The notes: generated by a model not told the origin, from the sequence alone. DNA of 64,000 bases from Gyromitra esculenta (GCA_038503075.1 JBCAML010000017.1:62001-126000), one strand, 5' to 3'; numbered from the stretch's first letter, positions 11,829 through 27,296 are shown. Program-made: numbers and translations.

Positions 11829-14800
11829 TATGATGATAGCTACCTTAGTGATATGTGTGTCGAATGTGATTTCTTTTGTGTGGTGGTAATATTCAAAGCT
11901 ATTGGATCTGATGACTGTATATTTATAGCAATAGATGTGTATTTCAAGTCTTACATATACAAGTAGTTGCTCAAACTCGGACTCTCATCTCCAAAATTAA
12001 CTTGGAAATGGAATTACAGCTTGAAAACCTGCCATGATAGCAAGTAACACTTGAGAGTAGGAGTAGAAATGTAAAAAAATAAAACACACAGCACAGAATA
12101 CTGTTTCTCTCTTCCTCTAGCTGAAAAATAGCAAAAACAAGGCCTAGTCTGCCAAAGACCACGTAGTACCTCTTTTCGTTCTGTCTACCCACCTCAACAC
12201 AAGTCCAAACCAATAAGACGTATCAGGTCTATAGCTAGAACCAAGACAAACCCTTCACGTCGATGACGAAAACGCCAGGTATTGAATTACTAGCTTAATA
12301 ACTCCATTGGCTATTAACTCCAGCATGCATATATCGGCGGGAGCACAAGAACCCGAGAGCCCGAAACTCCCCGATATATTTTTATCCTGAGAGTCTACCA
12401 CATATCGCGAAGAACATCTAGGCTACCATGACAAGTTCTTGAGCTATACTAGCACATGTGCATTCGTTCGTTTCAGAGACTTGTTTAAGCCTCCTGAAAC
12501 TGACCAGGGGACATGACACCGGTACCCTGGCTCAGAGACGGACCGTATTTTTCCGTGGAAAAACCAACATCTAGATCTCCAGTGTCTCTTCGTTAAAACC
12601 ACAAAGTTGGATCCGGTTAGATAAATACAAAGTTACTAGCATTAATCTACCGTACTCTCAAAAAGGATTCTGAACTCGCGAGAAAAAAAAAATATGATGC
12701 TAGGATAACTAGATACCGCCTCAGCTTTGGTAACTATCTTGGAGGCGATATAAAGTCTGTAGGCCCAAACCGTACCGAAATGAAAGGTCCTGAGAAATGG
12801 TATGCCTTAGAAGCACGGGTCTGCCTTGATTTTGCTTATTTTTCTGCTAGACTGAGAGATCCTTGAAAAGTAATAATTACCGAGGTATTCGATAGTACGT
12901 AACATACACGTGACGCATACCATATGGGCTATGAATAAACCAAAGAATGAAGGATCTTCCTACTTCGAGGCTATCCATCGGGTTGTCAAAGGTTCATCCG
13001 AACTGGGGATCAGTTATCCCCCTTAGGCAGCGAGGCAAGTGTTGTAGGCTTTTGGTACCCTTATTTGCGACGATTTGGGTATCGGCGACGTACAATTACT
13101 GATTACCTTTCAAGCCCAGAAGTGATTGTTGTGCCATGTGGTTTGAGAATTAAATTTTATTTGCAATGAGGCAGGATGTGCTTTTACTTTACAGTTACAA
13201 CTAACCAACCATCGCCGCAACTGCATCCATAGTACGAAGAGTTATTATTATTATTAATTACAGCTGCATTCATAGCTTATCACTCGGATTATTGCAAGAT
13301 CTTACGGAGGCGCCGAGAAATGCTTCCACACGACTATGCGCACGCGCACAGATAGCATTTATTTTTTCCAAAAAGTCGCTCATATCACCGATAGTCGAGC
13401 AGATCTTCTATTGGGCCTAACAGAGTACAGTACTATCACCGTCTACTTGCATTGTATTATTTGCTTTTACTTTATGTCGCAGAATAAACAATTCCTTGGC
13501 TGGAGCCGCTTTCGGGATAAAGTCTTAGCTAAACTGAAATAAATAAATAAACGGCAGGCAAATATATGCTGATTACTTATTGCATAGGATGTGATAGCCA
13601 GCCAATCCCAGTTATTTATTTTTCTACGTGCCTCCCATAACATGGGTACATAATGCTTATATCCAAATGATAATCACGATCCGCCATGGGCACATATATC
13701 TTTTTGTCTCACATCCCGTTTCGGTGACTAGCCACATTAGAAACATGTCAGCCAAAACAACCAAGCACGGACGATGATAGCCAAGAAAAATTACAAACGG
13801 AGACTCTATAGGCAAATAAGGCCGATTGGGCAGAGACTCGAGGAAGTAAAAAAAAAAGAGAAAGTCGACCTCACCACACTTACGCTAGATTACTATTTCC
13901 CCTTCTCACACCTTTCTTTCGAGGTGAGAAGGCTTAGATGGATTAAGTCTGCTGGGCCACACCCCCATTACGGATTGCTGTTGCGCCCGAATCTTGTTTT
14001 GTTTTTTTCTGCGTTTGCATAACATTCACAGCCCTAAACCATCGCAGCACCCTGGCAAAAGAAAGTATAAACTATCGCTAAAATAAGCGTAATTAATCTT
14101 GATGCGTTAGAGTGAAATAAAGCCCCCTCCTCTCATGAACTGATACAGGCTGGAACACGTCTGTTGAACGTCGGCGTGCTTCCACAAAGCCTACTCAGTA
14201 CGAAAACGGAGTTCTAATGGCCTGTCAAGTGCATCGGCAGCACCATCATTTCCTCAAAACTCGGCAGTCGTAAACTTGAGACTTTGACGTTTAAGAGATG
14301 TCAGCTGGATTGATGCCCGGTGTTACATCTCTCTTCAGCTTTGTCTATGGTCTGTGTGTCGGACGCATGTGCGGTTATAATGTACAACTCTGCAGTTCAG
14401 ACCCGTAGGTTTCCGATTCACGATCCATAATCTGAATGGCTGTCAGATAATAGATCAACCGAGGGGAATTGTCCTGGTTTCTAGGCTTTCTTTTTCATGC
14501 AAGCCGGAAATTTTTCGCAAACGCAGCGCGGTCCACAAGACGAACAGGTGAATCTGTGAATGGCAGGCGCGTTGGGAAGGTGACCTCCGATATCAAACAT
14601 ATCCCATCGTACACGTACGTAAGCCGACATTTCAGAACCATCAAATGGTATATCGCGCTTGTTACTGCCAATCCTCTATTCTTCAAAGAAATATAAGTCT
14701 GGGCTCTGGAAAGAGTATCACGATTAAATACGCGCGTCGGACACTCCTGCTCTGAAACATCAGCGCTGTCTCGCCAAAGTCTCGATTCCGGACCTCTCTC

Positions 14801-17800
14801 TAGTCCCCACCAAGCTTTTAGAGTCGGGGAGAGGGTGACACATCCAACTATTTGCACAAAAAAGTTAAGTAGTTTCAGCCAGCCAGAGGTTCTATCTCTC
14901 TTCCGAAGCAAAACCCGTGATTGGCATTTCGATTTGCGACATCCTATACGACCGGAAGCGTTTTTGTTTTTTGTGTCATCCAGCGTGTGGACAGCAACCC
15001 ATTTCAGAACAAACGGGCAGACACCTGTCAGTCATGAACTAAAGTGCCACCAACATGTTTAGAACCCGAGAAGGTCTCAATTGACACGATCGCCATAGGT
15101 AAAATAGAAGCGAATTATTATCAATTGGCACGTTATGTGATAACGGTGTTCCCAAAAGAATGATCTGCGTGGACGAACAAGCAAGCAAGACGAACCAGGC
15201 CGTATCCGTACACCCGCCCTTAAGTGATGTCCAATCAAATATGTGAATGCAGTATATGCCACACCCAAATCAGCTAGCTACCGCCAGCAATTGAGTGATT
15301 CAAGACTTTGCCCAGCCCAATCAGGGACAAGGCTTCAAATGTGTTGCCATCTCGCCATCTCATTCTAAAGTAGCTGCGCACTTGTCTGCCTTGATCCGTA
15401 AGTGGAGGAGGAGCTCGAGGAGGAGAAACTTGAAAACGCCTATTGGAGATTGCTCAATTTCTTTACCTGGGCTTGTGAGTTTGCTAATTGTGAGTCCAGT
15501 GGCCATCCTCTCCTGTTTCTGCTCCTCGGATGAACGTAATTGCCGGTGCGACGCTCAGGAGGTTATGAGAAATCTTTCTTGTAATTTTTGGACTACCATA
15601 CGTATACCTGAGATAACAACTTGAGCCAGTAAATTGTGGAAAACGAGAACCATAGCCTCAATTAAGCGCGAACTCGTGGAACTGACTCTCTTCCCTTCCT
15701 TCCTTTTTTAATTTTTATTCGCTGAGTCTCGCCACTTCCTTTATCCCTCAGTGGTTGCAGAAAAAAAAGATGGAGAAAACCGAGTTGAAAGATTCGCGAT
15801 TGGTTCATATCAGGCGTGTCAATTCTTGTTTTTTGAACTCAAATCTGAGTAACGACACAGTTCTCGAACAACTTGACGAATCCCTTTGGAGGCTTCAGGG
15901 GTTTCTCTACACCATTCCTGGCCTATCAGGAGGGAATTACTCATCTCCTAATAGCACGCCTTGATCTCATAAGGGCATTTCTACCGATAATGGTGTTCCT
16001 CTGGCATAGCTTCCCGTTGATGATTCAATCCTTAGTGTTAGCTCCCGTGGGGCAATCTATCGGCAATTCGTTTACTGCGCACCTTTGTAGCTTTCAAACT
16101 TTCCGGGGTACCTTTTCTGGAACGATTACCGAGAATCGATTGGTATTCGAGTAATACGATGGATACGTATTTGTATGACGCGACGCGACGCTATGGGACA
16201 CCAGTGGATACTGAGGTTTACGATGTCTCGGGGGGAGGGGAGAACGAAAGTCAGCTGAAACAGGCCGTGGCGTAGATAAACCGGAGCTCTCTGCTTTCCT
16301 ATCTAGCCGTTCACTGGAAATGGTCCTGGCCTCCTCTCCACCCAAGGGTCCTGTGGAGTACGTGCCGGTATGAAGTCTGTGTTTTCACGCCTATCAGTCC
16401 CCCCCCCGGAGACATGCTCGGGAGGGGGTAGTTCAAACTCGACCTATAAGCTACTCAACATACTACTAACTTTGCAAGCTAAGGGATTTAATTTCGGGTA
16501 TTCATACAGATGTTTATGCGTTGATCTCGAGGGCATTGAGTCCCAGAAGCCAGTTTCGACATCTCATTCTTTCCTTGCTTCCTTGCAGATACCCAGACAA
16601 TTAGATTTCGCCCAGGCCGAAGGGCTATCTGGAGCACCAGGGGATTCAAATGTTCCTTCAATTCGCACGTATCCTGGACCCCTGTCTCCACGTGTCTCGC
16701 CTTGAGGCTGTCGGAAGGTTGTTCTGACCTGAACCCCACACTTATATTGCTGGCGCATTATGCGCTACCGAACCAGGGCTCTCCCGGAGAATTTTTATTG
16801 ATTTGTTTTTTTTTTTTGGCGTGTCCCGAGGAGAGGGGACCTTTTTTGACAGGCTCGGTTCGGTTGAGGCTTACGGGTTCCTTTTTTTTCCTTCTCTTTC
16901 TTTCTTTCTCATCTGGCGCATGTTCCAAGAGGTTGTTTGAACTCCATATTTATATACACCGAGTCACTCTAGTAACCATCCTCAAATTTTAAACGAATTA
17001 TTCGGCACCGCCGTTATGGCTTCTGGACAGTGTATAGTGCTTAGCACGAGGAGTTGGAGTCAGGAGTATTCTTAAAGCCGAGAGAGAGATCGTGGGCTTT
17101 TGGCCGCCAAGCGTAGATCAAATATTGTCGTTGTTTGTGCTCATCATCTGACTTTCAGCTTGGAAACGCCATAAGCCTGATCTATGATGTATATCGTGTT
17201 TGACGGCCCAGGGTACATACGCATGTAGAACCGATCCAGATTTCGAGTAGGGATTGTTATCGGATAAGCGCGTGTTTCCCTGGATGCGTCTTTATGTTTG
17301 TGTTTCTCTGGCCATGGCCTTTAAATTGTAGAACCACAGAGATACATCCGGAAGTGGCATCCAGCTCTCAGCCAGCTATATCGGGCCATAGTTCCTCTCC
17401 GGATGCTCTTTCTTTTACCTCATAGGTTTCTAGATCTCGAGGGTCGATCCTGGCGCCAAGTCATCTAAGCCAGCCAATGCAGGTACAATTTGCGGCCTGT
17501 GCGTGACGTCGTCGTCCCATGTTACCAATTGGTGGATGCGTCGACGGATAGATGCTCTTTCCTCTACCACCTAGAATCTGTATTTTAGAGGGAGAGAGAT
17601 GGGTGTTGAGATGTCTGAGACAATCGTCCTATTACTATGGCTTGGACCTGATATGGGAGGGAGCTTCAAAGCCGATGGGTCGTGGGCGTTACCTGTCAAT
17701 CCAGCTAGAACATCTCGGACATAGTTTCAGACACCACAGCTAGTTGGCTACGGCACTTATGCAAATTGAAACGGAGAACGATCTCAAAGACATATCGGAC

Positions 17801-18018
17801 CATAATCATCATTGCAAGAGTAAGAATACATGAAATTGCTCGAAACAAACACCCTGAAAGATTGACGACACCCATTGCGCGGCCCAAAAAAAGACGAACA
17901 TTAACCCCTGATCCCTACCAAAAGAAATAATAACCCGCAAGTACCATATCGATGTTTCCTGGAGGACCCCTCACCCCATAGCGTGACAAAGAAAGACTGG
18001 AAGGAAAAAAGAAAGAAA
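11829..18018. other. Gene desert, left part
   Basis: More than 6 kb without a supportable gene. The longest minus-strand frame, 138 codons at 14495-14911, has no family signature and no splice partners. I see no transposase, reverse transcriptase or long terminal repeats by eye. An ATT trinucleotide run lies near 13243-13257. Confidence 0.45.
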
Positions 18019-18419
18019 TCAGAACTGCTGGCCAGGGTGGGCATGAGCTGCTGTCCCTGAGTTCCAGCTCTTGGGTTCGTGGTTATCGCCGCATCCCCGA
18101 GCCACAACAGTAGCCTCATTTGGTAAGCCTCCTTCGCACTCCACCACCTCGTACACTAACCTCCCAACCACCACGAAAGGAGCGATGATGTCGGAGGGCG
18201 ATGTGCTATGCTCAATAGCTTCCTCGTCTCGTCCGGCAGCCTGTTGATCGAGACAAGCCATCTGTTAGTTTTTTTCTTTGATACTGTCTATGGATGCGGG
18301 ATGGGGTGAATACATACCACACATTCGTGGCAGGCAGATTGGTTTACCCAAACCCAATTCGCACAGTTATAGGTGAGGAAGTTCTTGCAGCGGAACTTGT
18401 AGTATCCTGCTCCACTCAT
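18019..18419 (-). CDS. Small cysteine-rich protein, 114 aa
   Basis: Two exons, 18419-18318 and 18261-18019, flank a 56-bp intron (GTATGT...CTAACAG) and give 114 residues. The first 40 residues hold four cysteines in the order RCKNF, YNCANWVWV, ACHEC, MACLD, ending in a C-x2-C-x3-C arrangement. This looks like a small zinc-binding or disulfide-bonded module, and the aromatic run NWVWVNQS is distinctive. There is no signal peptide. The remainder is acidic to neutral, with a hydrophobic IIAPFVVVGRLVYEVVE and a His/Ser-rich end. TATAAA occurs on the minus strand at 18453-18448, about 30 bases before the ATG, close for a TATA box. I believe similar short proteins exist in other ascomycetes, but I cannot name a function. 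Confidence 0.72.
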
Positions 18420-21400
18420 TTTGGCGGGATGGATTGAACGGGAGTAATTTATATTCGTTGGAGGGATAGAAATGATCAGATGAACCAAGATTGGACTGAA
18501 ATTCGTAGCGTTGGAGCTTGCTTGGGGGGATAGACTGGAAGAATGGAAGGAGAAGGAGATGGAGAAGGAGAAGAGTCTGAGTTTCTCTGACGATTTAGAG
18601 GATATGAAGGCTGGTTTGCTTGGACTGGCGCTGTTGCTTGGGATTATTCTGAGGATTGGATCGAGAGCAATGAGAGAACTCCAGCCTTTATGTATCACTG
18701 GTTTGGAACACACAGACCACCACGAAGCTGAAGCTAATGGCCTCGTGGCTCCCGGGTTCAAAGTAAGGCGACATGGGAGAACCTCTTAAAAAAAGCCAAG
18801 AGATTTTTTTCTGAAGCCCGGAGGAGGTCAAGAGTCCAGACCAGCATTAACATACCACCTCCGCCGGAATCGACGCCTTCTCCATCATAGCATCCCCCTC
18901 GTCGACGGACCTACATAATGGTTGCCCGCAAGAATCCTGGCTCATTGACTATAGGGTAATCTTGGATCAAGCTCACATGAGTAGATTTGTTCCTGCAGAG
19001 ACAGATGAAAAATTCATCTAAAGCCCGAAAACTGGCAAGAATTGCAGTTGGTGCTTAGATTCTGGTTAGAGCGCTAGTTCCTTTTGATCTTTCTTTCTTT
19101 TTTTCTTGGTGGACGCAGTAAAATACCGGCGCTGATAATTGCTTTTCTTCCCCAAAGCAGCTGCTATCAATATGCTTGTCTCACTAACAAGTTTACCCTT
19201 TTCTCATGTTAGGAACATATCCATGAAGCATTAAATTTGCCCCGCCCGATGTGTACTCTTTGCAAAAAAGTAGTTGCTTACGGCGCGTAATGCAATTACT
19301 TTTGTCATGCCACATTGATACTGATTCGGAATTGACCCATTTGCTATTGGCATTATCCATGTTATAAAATTTATAATACAGCTCTATTAACTAATTATAG
19401 CCTTAGGAGCAAAGAAAGGCTATAACTCTGTTTATATTTTTTTGTATCTGTCGGCTTCTAATCCTTTCGTTACTTCGCCACATTACTGGTCCCTACTTTT
19501 GCATACAACTGAGGTATCAGTGACGACACATAGTCTGTTACAAATCTTGTATCTTGTCTGCTTGGCCAGGAAATCCTCATAGTCAACTGTTCGAAGCCTC
19601 GTGCTAAGCAGTGATTTTTCCAGCCTGGGAGGTTCTGCCGATCGACCCGCTGGCTTCTTGCCGGATTGCTCCGACTCCGAATGGCCATATAATAATATGA
19701 AGCAGAGTTTCTGGTCACCCTACCAGTGGGTATTCATAGATCACGTCAAGTCGTGTTTCGTAACCACTTGTATGTGCTTGATATATATTAGCCCAGTAGA
19801 TCACTCGATAGTAGGTGTTCATCCCATGTTGCGTGTTAGGCCTGCACGCCAAGGATCGGACTCCGTCAACCCTTGCCACAGGATTTTCCTTGACAGCCGT
19901 GATCGAGTTTGAACTCAGCTGAACACGCGCCGCAATTTATCTCGCCGTGTATTCGGTAACCAGTTGTCGAGGTAAAACCCAAGGATCTGGCCAATACTGC
20001 AACAAGGAACAGGAGCCCGCCATATTGCGCTCTATTTCTAGTTGCCTCCAATCCAAATCCACAATCAACCAAAAAAATTAATCGAGAACAAGGATGGGCT
20101 GCTACTCACCTAGTGCGTACTGGTACCTAGCTACCCCCAGTATATAGCTCGTAACAGGACTTGTATTACCCCATCCGGCAGAGCTTTGGGGATCGCAGAT
20201 GTGCACAGGAGGAAATTAGGTAGAATTAGAACTGTAGTTCAACTCCGACACTTGATATTGTAAGCCGGGCATGGATGAAGCGTGCGTGACAGCCACAATG
20301 AAACACCGTACAATAGGAATTGAATCACGCGATCCTGCGGCAATTACTATACTAATAGTTTCTGAATGTGATCGATGAGGCCGGAGTTTCGCTCGAGTCA
20401 GGACTGTCAGGGACGGGGAAGTCGGGATGTCTAGCTAATGGATCCAGCCTTCTCTCTCTCCTCTCCCTTCCTTTCTCTTCCTTGGAGGGTAATAAGGAAG
20501 AGAAATAAGAAAGGCCCATTTCAGTAAACTGGGGGCTATCTTGCACTATCTTCTCGCTTCTAACAAACAAATTGATGAACTAAGCTGACACCCAAAGCAC
20601 CGTACTGATAGAAGGTCCCTTGGGCGGGTATTCACGAGGCTGCGATTGAGCACAGGAGGCTTCCCGCCTGAAAGCTAAGATGTGGGGTCCAGGATACTGG
20701 ACATAAGAATATTAGATGTAGGATATTAATATTACATACCAGCATCGCAAGGATAGAGTCCTGTGCTTTCGTCTCCAAACCAGGCGCTGCACCGTGCATG
20801 TCGCGGACAGGCGTGCCAAAAACATCCCTGCCGTCGCTCGTTTGTCGTACATAGGGTTGCAGTGCAGTAATGAAGCGGGGCCGTGGTGAAGCAATTCGAT
20901 CGAAAAGGGTTAATAGAGGGCTGCTATAGCCTACTAGCTATCAATACTCCCCCATTTAACTCCGAAGCTTGCTACAAGTTCCGTTTAATCGAGTAGACTT
21001 GGACTCGCGCCTTTTTCGAGCTTCATCGCCTACCGGATTAAATAAAATATAATACAGTACAATATAGATAGCGTTTCGCCACTTGAATTCCAACGTAGAT
21101 GAGGGAAAGAAAATGGAATGTGACTTGATCCCCCAGGAGAATGGGAATTCGTATCGTGATCATTTGCGGACTGCTACCGATCAATGAATCATCGGTTTCT
21201 CCAGGAAATTCCCTGCATACACTCGTGTAGACATTCAATTCCAAGTTTTACAGCAATATCCGCCGGCAAGGCCAAAGCGAAGGCACAACAGTAATTTGGC
21301 TAGCTCCGCTCACGGCCCGACTGATCAACCCCCATCTCTACTGCCGAGGCGGCTCAGAAAATTGGGGGAGCTGTGTGTGATACGCATACGCCATTAATGC

Positions 21401-24400
21401 AGAGCCCCGTCGATCCCAATGGTGATGTATGTCACCTTTTCTCGGTGCCCGCATGCGCCTCCGATCACAGAATCCTCGCTTGTCGTCAAGCTGTGCTCTG
21501 GGTATGGCTCCCTTTACAAATGAAAGACATGGCATCCCGAGCCTCCACAGAGCTATCATACACCTGATGAGGTGAGTTTTCTGAATGCGGATGTGGAAGG
21601 ATACTTTGAGGCTCCAGGTTCTCGGCACTTGAGGCCGGCGCTATCTTTTACGAGCCCGAAGCTCTAGCTGAAAAGCCCTTGATGGCCGTCCTGATCTCTC
21701 AATTGGAAAACGCACAGAATCCCCCCACTCGTTACACAATGGGATTTCCTCGAGTAAGCCTGCAGGTTGACGCTAGGCTATGATTTCATTCCTCGTTTGC
21801 CCACTAGACCATGCAAAGTACCATTGTTCATTGATCTTTCATCCTAGTAAATGGCGGAGGAGAACCTGAGAAACTCCTTAAAGGGTACCTAAGCTTCATA
21901 GTTTCGATACGAGTGCATCTTTTCCTGTATCATATGCATACCAGTTGTGCGCCAAAAACGAGCATCGTCATCATCAGGGTCTGATGGAGGCCCCTGGTAC
22001 CTCTGGTATTTCAAACCCACCCATCGAAGGCGGTATCTGTGATTGTGGACGTAGATGTAATGGCAAGACCATCATGATGGAGGAGGTGGTGGTACAATAG
22101 TCAGAGTTGCTCCCACGCGTCGTCTCCTCGACAGAAAGATCGAGGAACGTGCGCGAACCCTCAGAGAAGTATTGGATATTGTCAAAACCAAATCGAAGCT
22201 ATGGCTGAAATTCTCTTGGCCAACATTCCATCAGTTCTCTCCCCAAAAAAGGAAAGGAGGGAAGGAGGAGCGGAGATTCTGTGCCCAAAAATAAATTAAT
22301 ACTCCAAGGACGGGTATGCAACGGTCCGACATTCTATTCACGTGGCTGCCATGAGACGATCCGCTTTTAAATTCTCCCAGACTGACTGGCCATAGGTGAC
22401 CTACGTCAATAGATAGAGAGATGGCTGAATCACGATGTGCATAAGGGATTTATCCACGACAGATAATGGACATGTGAGCGTTATTGGGGCAAGAAGGGGG
22501 GGTGCATAGATTACCCCCATAACCATAAACTCAAAGTTCTTTGTAACGGCTTCCCCACCCTCTCCGATTTACAGGCACGCTTCAATTACGTACGACTACC
22601 TTCACTCGGGTATGTGATCGTGCCTTCTAGATCTATGCTTCCATCATCAGAAGCAATTGAGAAGCCACATATCCTCAGCTCTTTGCTGATCACGATAGCC
22701 GCTGACCAAGATACTGGGAGTTTCACATAGCCGACCGCTAAAGCTACGATTGATCGAACCCTTGCTCCTCCGCATGCTCTGGATATGATTAATCGGAACA
22801 AATAGAGATAATACGCAAGGGGGTATCCTGAAGCCTGTGGTCTCAGTTGTGATGAGAGGTTCTGATTGGACAATAACCTGGCAGCTGGAATATAAGATCT
22901 TGAGCAACTTAACCCTGTGTGTAGAATCTTCACTCCCGCTATATGTGAAACTCCCAGAGCCCAAAACGATGGGACAGACGGTGACACAAAAAGAGTTGCT
23001 TGAACGATAAGCTAAATATGTCCAAGAGGCTATGATCTCAAGATCTTGACTCACCTTATAGTCTCCAGTTCGTTGGTGCAATTGCTAGTCAAATCGAAGG
23101 TTGAGACGAGAGTTTATTCCCTGTTGGAAGGCGTCTCTGCTCTTGTTTGTTTGTGGAAATAGGAAGAGGCACCCCACCGTTATCGAACCGATATGTTCCT
23201 TGGGGTTTTGGGGAATGTCTCAGTATCCTCCAGCGGAAAGGACCGGAAGAGTCAATGCGTGTCCGATGTATCCAATCCGCATCACATTATCGCACTCGAT
23301 CAAAATAATCCTCCATTTTAAAAGATTAGAACACTCGACGCATTCTCAAAACGGAGATATATGGTAGGTTTCTTTCCGACGGTGTAGAGACGTGACTCAT
23401 GTCTCGTTTCTCAGACAACTATCTCCACTCTAGTCCGTACGTCCACAACATACGTTCGCCACAAATAGAAGGGGCTATAAATCATTACCCATATTCGCCG
23501 GCTTGCCTTCTTTGGTTCTGAGGAAGAATAATAATAAAATCTTGATTTTTCGACACGTCATAACCAACACCTCATCAATATCGTTTAGAGCATTCGAACC
23601 TTGGCCCCCCTCTTTCCCAAAAATAAGAGGTTCGAATTAGTAATGTGACACTGTCCAACTAATTAAGCCAAAACAATCCTGAGCCGATACTGGCGGCGGC
23701 AGCGACTTTACCCCCCACCTGTGAGACACCGCCGTACGGTTGGGTAAAATATCAACCTTTCTCGCGGACGAGAGTTGCTCCTAACAGCAAACGGACCGCG
23801 CCGCGACTGCATCGCCGGTGGAAATAGGGCGTGATCGAGTTATCGTTGAGTCGCAATACTTTATCGTTACGTCTCAGCGGTTTTCACGAGTTTATCCGGT
23901 GCTCTCGTGGCGTGGTTTGAGACAACTGCGTTTTCAGACAGTTTTACATAGAAAACCACACAGCCTGGGTCAACTGGCAGATACTGATCAACGATGCACT
24001 TACCTGTCCATTGGGGAAACAAGAAAGACGGATGTAGAAGTGGTGCTTCTTCCCTTTGAAATACATCCAGTGGATCCACAGTATGATGTTATTGTTTTAC
24101 AGCCGCAGGTTCTATGTGCTGTAAACAAACAGTGTAGTTTCCCAATTACCAAAGCTTTCTCCGTAGCAACATACCTAAAACATCCGAGTGATTGACTATG
24201 ATCCTCTGACTCCAACTCTCGCTGGTCATTCGCGATAGAATGTCTCCAGATCACCAAAGCTCGCAATACTTCCTAATCTGACATATGCTCATGCATGTTG
24301 TGAGCAAGTGCAAATCCGGAGTGTCTTTCATCGCCATGTGCATAATCCTTGTGAAATTGGGGGGGGATAAGACAACTCCACCGCTGCCCGATATCATGAT

Positions 24401-26860
24401 CTAGGACAACTATCCAATTACCCAAAACCATCAAGTGCACGCGCAATAGTCGTATATAAGTCGCTTCGGGGTTTTCCGATGATGATGATAATAAAGAAAA
24501 CGGTTTTATCTTATGGGTGTTAAACTCTTTCTTTTACGGTTCACTGCATGCAGCATCAAAATGTGCGAAAGACAAAAAATGGGGAGTCATCTGCCCTCGA
24601 CCCTACTTTTTAGAAAGCTCATCTAGGGGTAGCGAGCACCTCGGCATGGTCGTTTTTCATTCATGGGGGACCCACCGGTGAGTGCCCCCCATTCGATATT
24701 GCTAGAAATTACTAAATACAAATATCGCTTAAAACTTATTTAGAATTTCGGAGCATCGTTGCTCCCCACAGCCGAACAAGGCTGAAAACCGTGTTTTCTA
24801 TGAGAACAGGAAGTGTACATCAAACGCATGTGTCGAGCAAGGGGGGTAAAACTCTCAAGAAGAAAAGAAAGATGCCGCAACTCCGTCAATGAAAAAAGCA
24901 AAAAAAAAGTCAAGTTGGATTCAGATGATTCGACATGGATCCGCGAAAAGTATTTCGAATAGGGCTGGCTAGGAGGAATCTGGTTGGCGCACGCGTTGAT
25001 CAACGGGACGACGCGGCGGGAAGTACATGAAAAACCGTTGAGCACAAGGCGAGACATTGTGAAACGGATGAGGAATCTTCAAACTCCCCCACCGTATCTC
25101 GACGTCGACGAAACATTGTTTTGGTGTTTAAAAGAACGTGATAATTTGTTCCCGAGTGATAGCCAATGACCGGCGGTGGGATACATCTCCAGGCAACAAA
25201 GTCGACGGTGAGTTAATACAGCTGATAATCCGGAACAAGACTCTCCTCCTTCTCCTCCGCACGCATGAAGTTAACAAATTAGTTAGTCCCTGGTGATGTG
25301 ATGTGCAAGAGGGTGCGCACATCCGCTTCGCACCCGTTATGTGTCACATGTTGCGGTACTGGTATGATCCGTTCGAAGACTGTGCATTAGGTAGAATACA
25401 CTGTGGATCAAGATGAACTGCTTCAGCTAACCCCGAACACTAGGGCCAGCACAATGTTAACACCATGGCCAGAATCGTCCCTATTCCTGACCCACAGGAT
25501 ACAGGGCAGGGATGCAAAAATCACGTGATATGTGGATCAGCCGAGTGATAAATCATGAAAAGTTATTACTATCGTGGGATGTCACTAGGTAACTCTTGAG
25601 CTTTGGAATGGTGGCGCTATCGAATTGTGTCTTCAATTCAGATCTAGCGATGATTTGATTCCAAATACCTATCTATAGGGAGCTGTGCGTACGTGGACAA
25701 CTAGACAAGCTAGTTATCTAATTCTCACTCATCAAAATTATGTATTGAAATGTCAGAGAACTGCTCGTCCCTGTGTCCAGAGCTAACATGTCATGTAATG
25801 GTCAGCATGATATCCTTGAGCTCAGCCACAGCCATAATACTTACTGCGTCAAAACGCATACAATGCCAGAATTAGCGCCAACTGACTTTATTTCCCCGAG
25901 CTCTTGTTCAGGATCCCACTATTCGAGTTTCGAAAAACTGGGGGAGGGATAGCGGAGTGTGCCGTACTGTGTTATATGAAGCTATGAAGCCAGGGGATTA
26001 TATTTCCGCTTGGGGGGTTTGCTAGGTTCCTGAAACAGTCTAACTGGTTAATGGGCGATTCTCTCTTTTTTTTTTTTTATCTCTTCCTTTTTCCCTTTTC
26101 CCTTTTTTTTTTGCTCTGTACTTACCCATTAGCGGAGTATGCCCCACTCCGCAATCACGAACTGACGGACACTACGGCGAAACCCGGGTCCAATAATCGA
26201 ATTTTTGACATGGAAACCCTGGTTTGAGGATCCGGAATTAGAAAAGCAGAAGGCATTGAGCAATATACCTTAATCCCACTAGTCCAGACAGCCAAGAAAC
26301 GTTAACGAGAGAAAACCAAGAAATAAAGAAAAACTCGCTTTGACCATAGCCAGGCTACAGGCAGACAGACTTATCGGGCAGGGTCAAAGGTAGTGTCCTT
26401 CAAACAAGGATTTAATGTGGTTCTGTCGTATGGTGGCGGCCCTAAATTAATTATAGCGTTTACCCCAGAAAAACCCAGGACCTGGGTTAGCGATGGAGGG
26501 CAGTTTGCTGGAACCGAATTCAATCAAATACGGTGTTGCTACTGCTAAGCGAAGCTCGGCTGGAGGGTGGGTGTATGGTGGTGGTCAGCCTCGCTTATGT
26601 CATTTCGTTTACACGCAGGGAATCTCTCTCTCTATCTCGCCGTTTAAACTTCATGATATTCAGTTCCACCCCCTCCTCTCCTATCCCCGAATAAACATAT
26701 ATTTCCCTTGTGTGTGGAAATTATCGTCTTGGCACTCGCTCGGCTAGCTGCAAGCTGCAAGCTAGCTAGGTATTTTTTTTCCTTCTTTCCCTTCCTTCCT
26801 TTTCTCCCGTCACGTACGCATGATGATCAATTTGGATAGAGTAACAAACGGCCTAGCCTG

Positions 26861-26890
26861 TGTGTGTCTGTGTGTGTCTGTGTGTGTCTA
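26861..26890. repeat. Three copies of a 10-bp TG-rich repeat
   Basis: Unit TGTGTGTCTG, repeated three times in tandem; the last copy ends in CTA. Confidence 0.85.
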
Positions 26891-27296
26891 TCTCAGCTCA
26901 TGCTTCGTTTTTAAACCATTACTCCCTACAGATACATATCATGTCAGCGCCTTCGTCTACGCAGCTTCGGCGCAGTCCGTTGATCTTATATGGTCATGTT
27001 GATATTGAAACGACGCCTCGAATGCCGAAGGGTTAAATTTACTACACTAAGTATTACTATCCGAATGTTTAGCGGTGAGGAGGAGGAGTAGTAGTTTAAT
27101 CCTTACCCCCCCCCCTCACCCTCACCCCCCTCCCCTATATCTACTCGGTGTCCACAGTGTCTGGTATAATACAGCCCAAATTCAATACTGCAGTCACGTT
27201 AGTCAGTGAAATTAGAATTTCTAGTTACGGCAGGCTGTTGCGTGCCATGATTAACTTAGTCTGCATATATGTGTATGTTAGTCATAACGGCGATCA

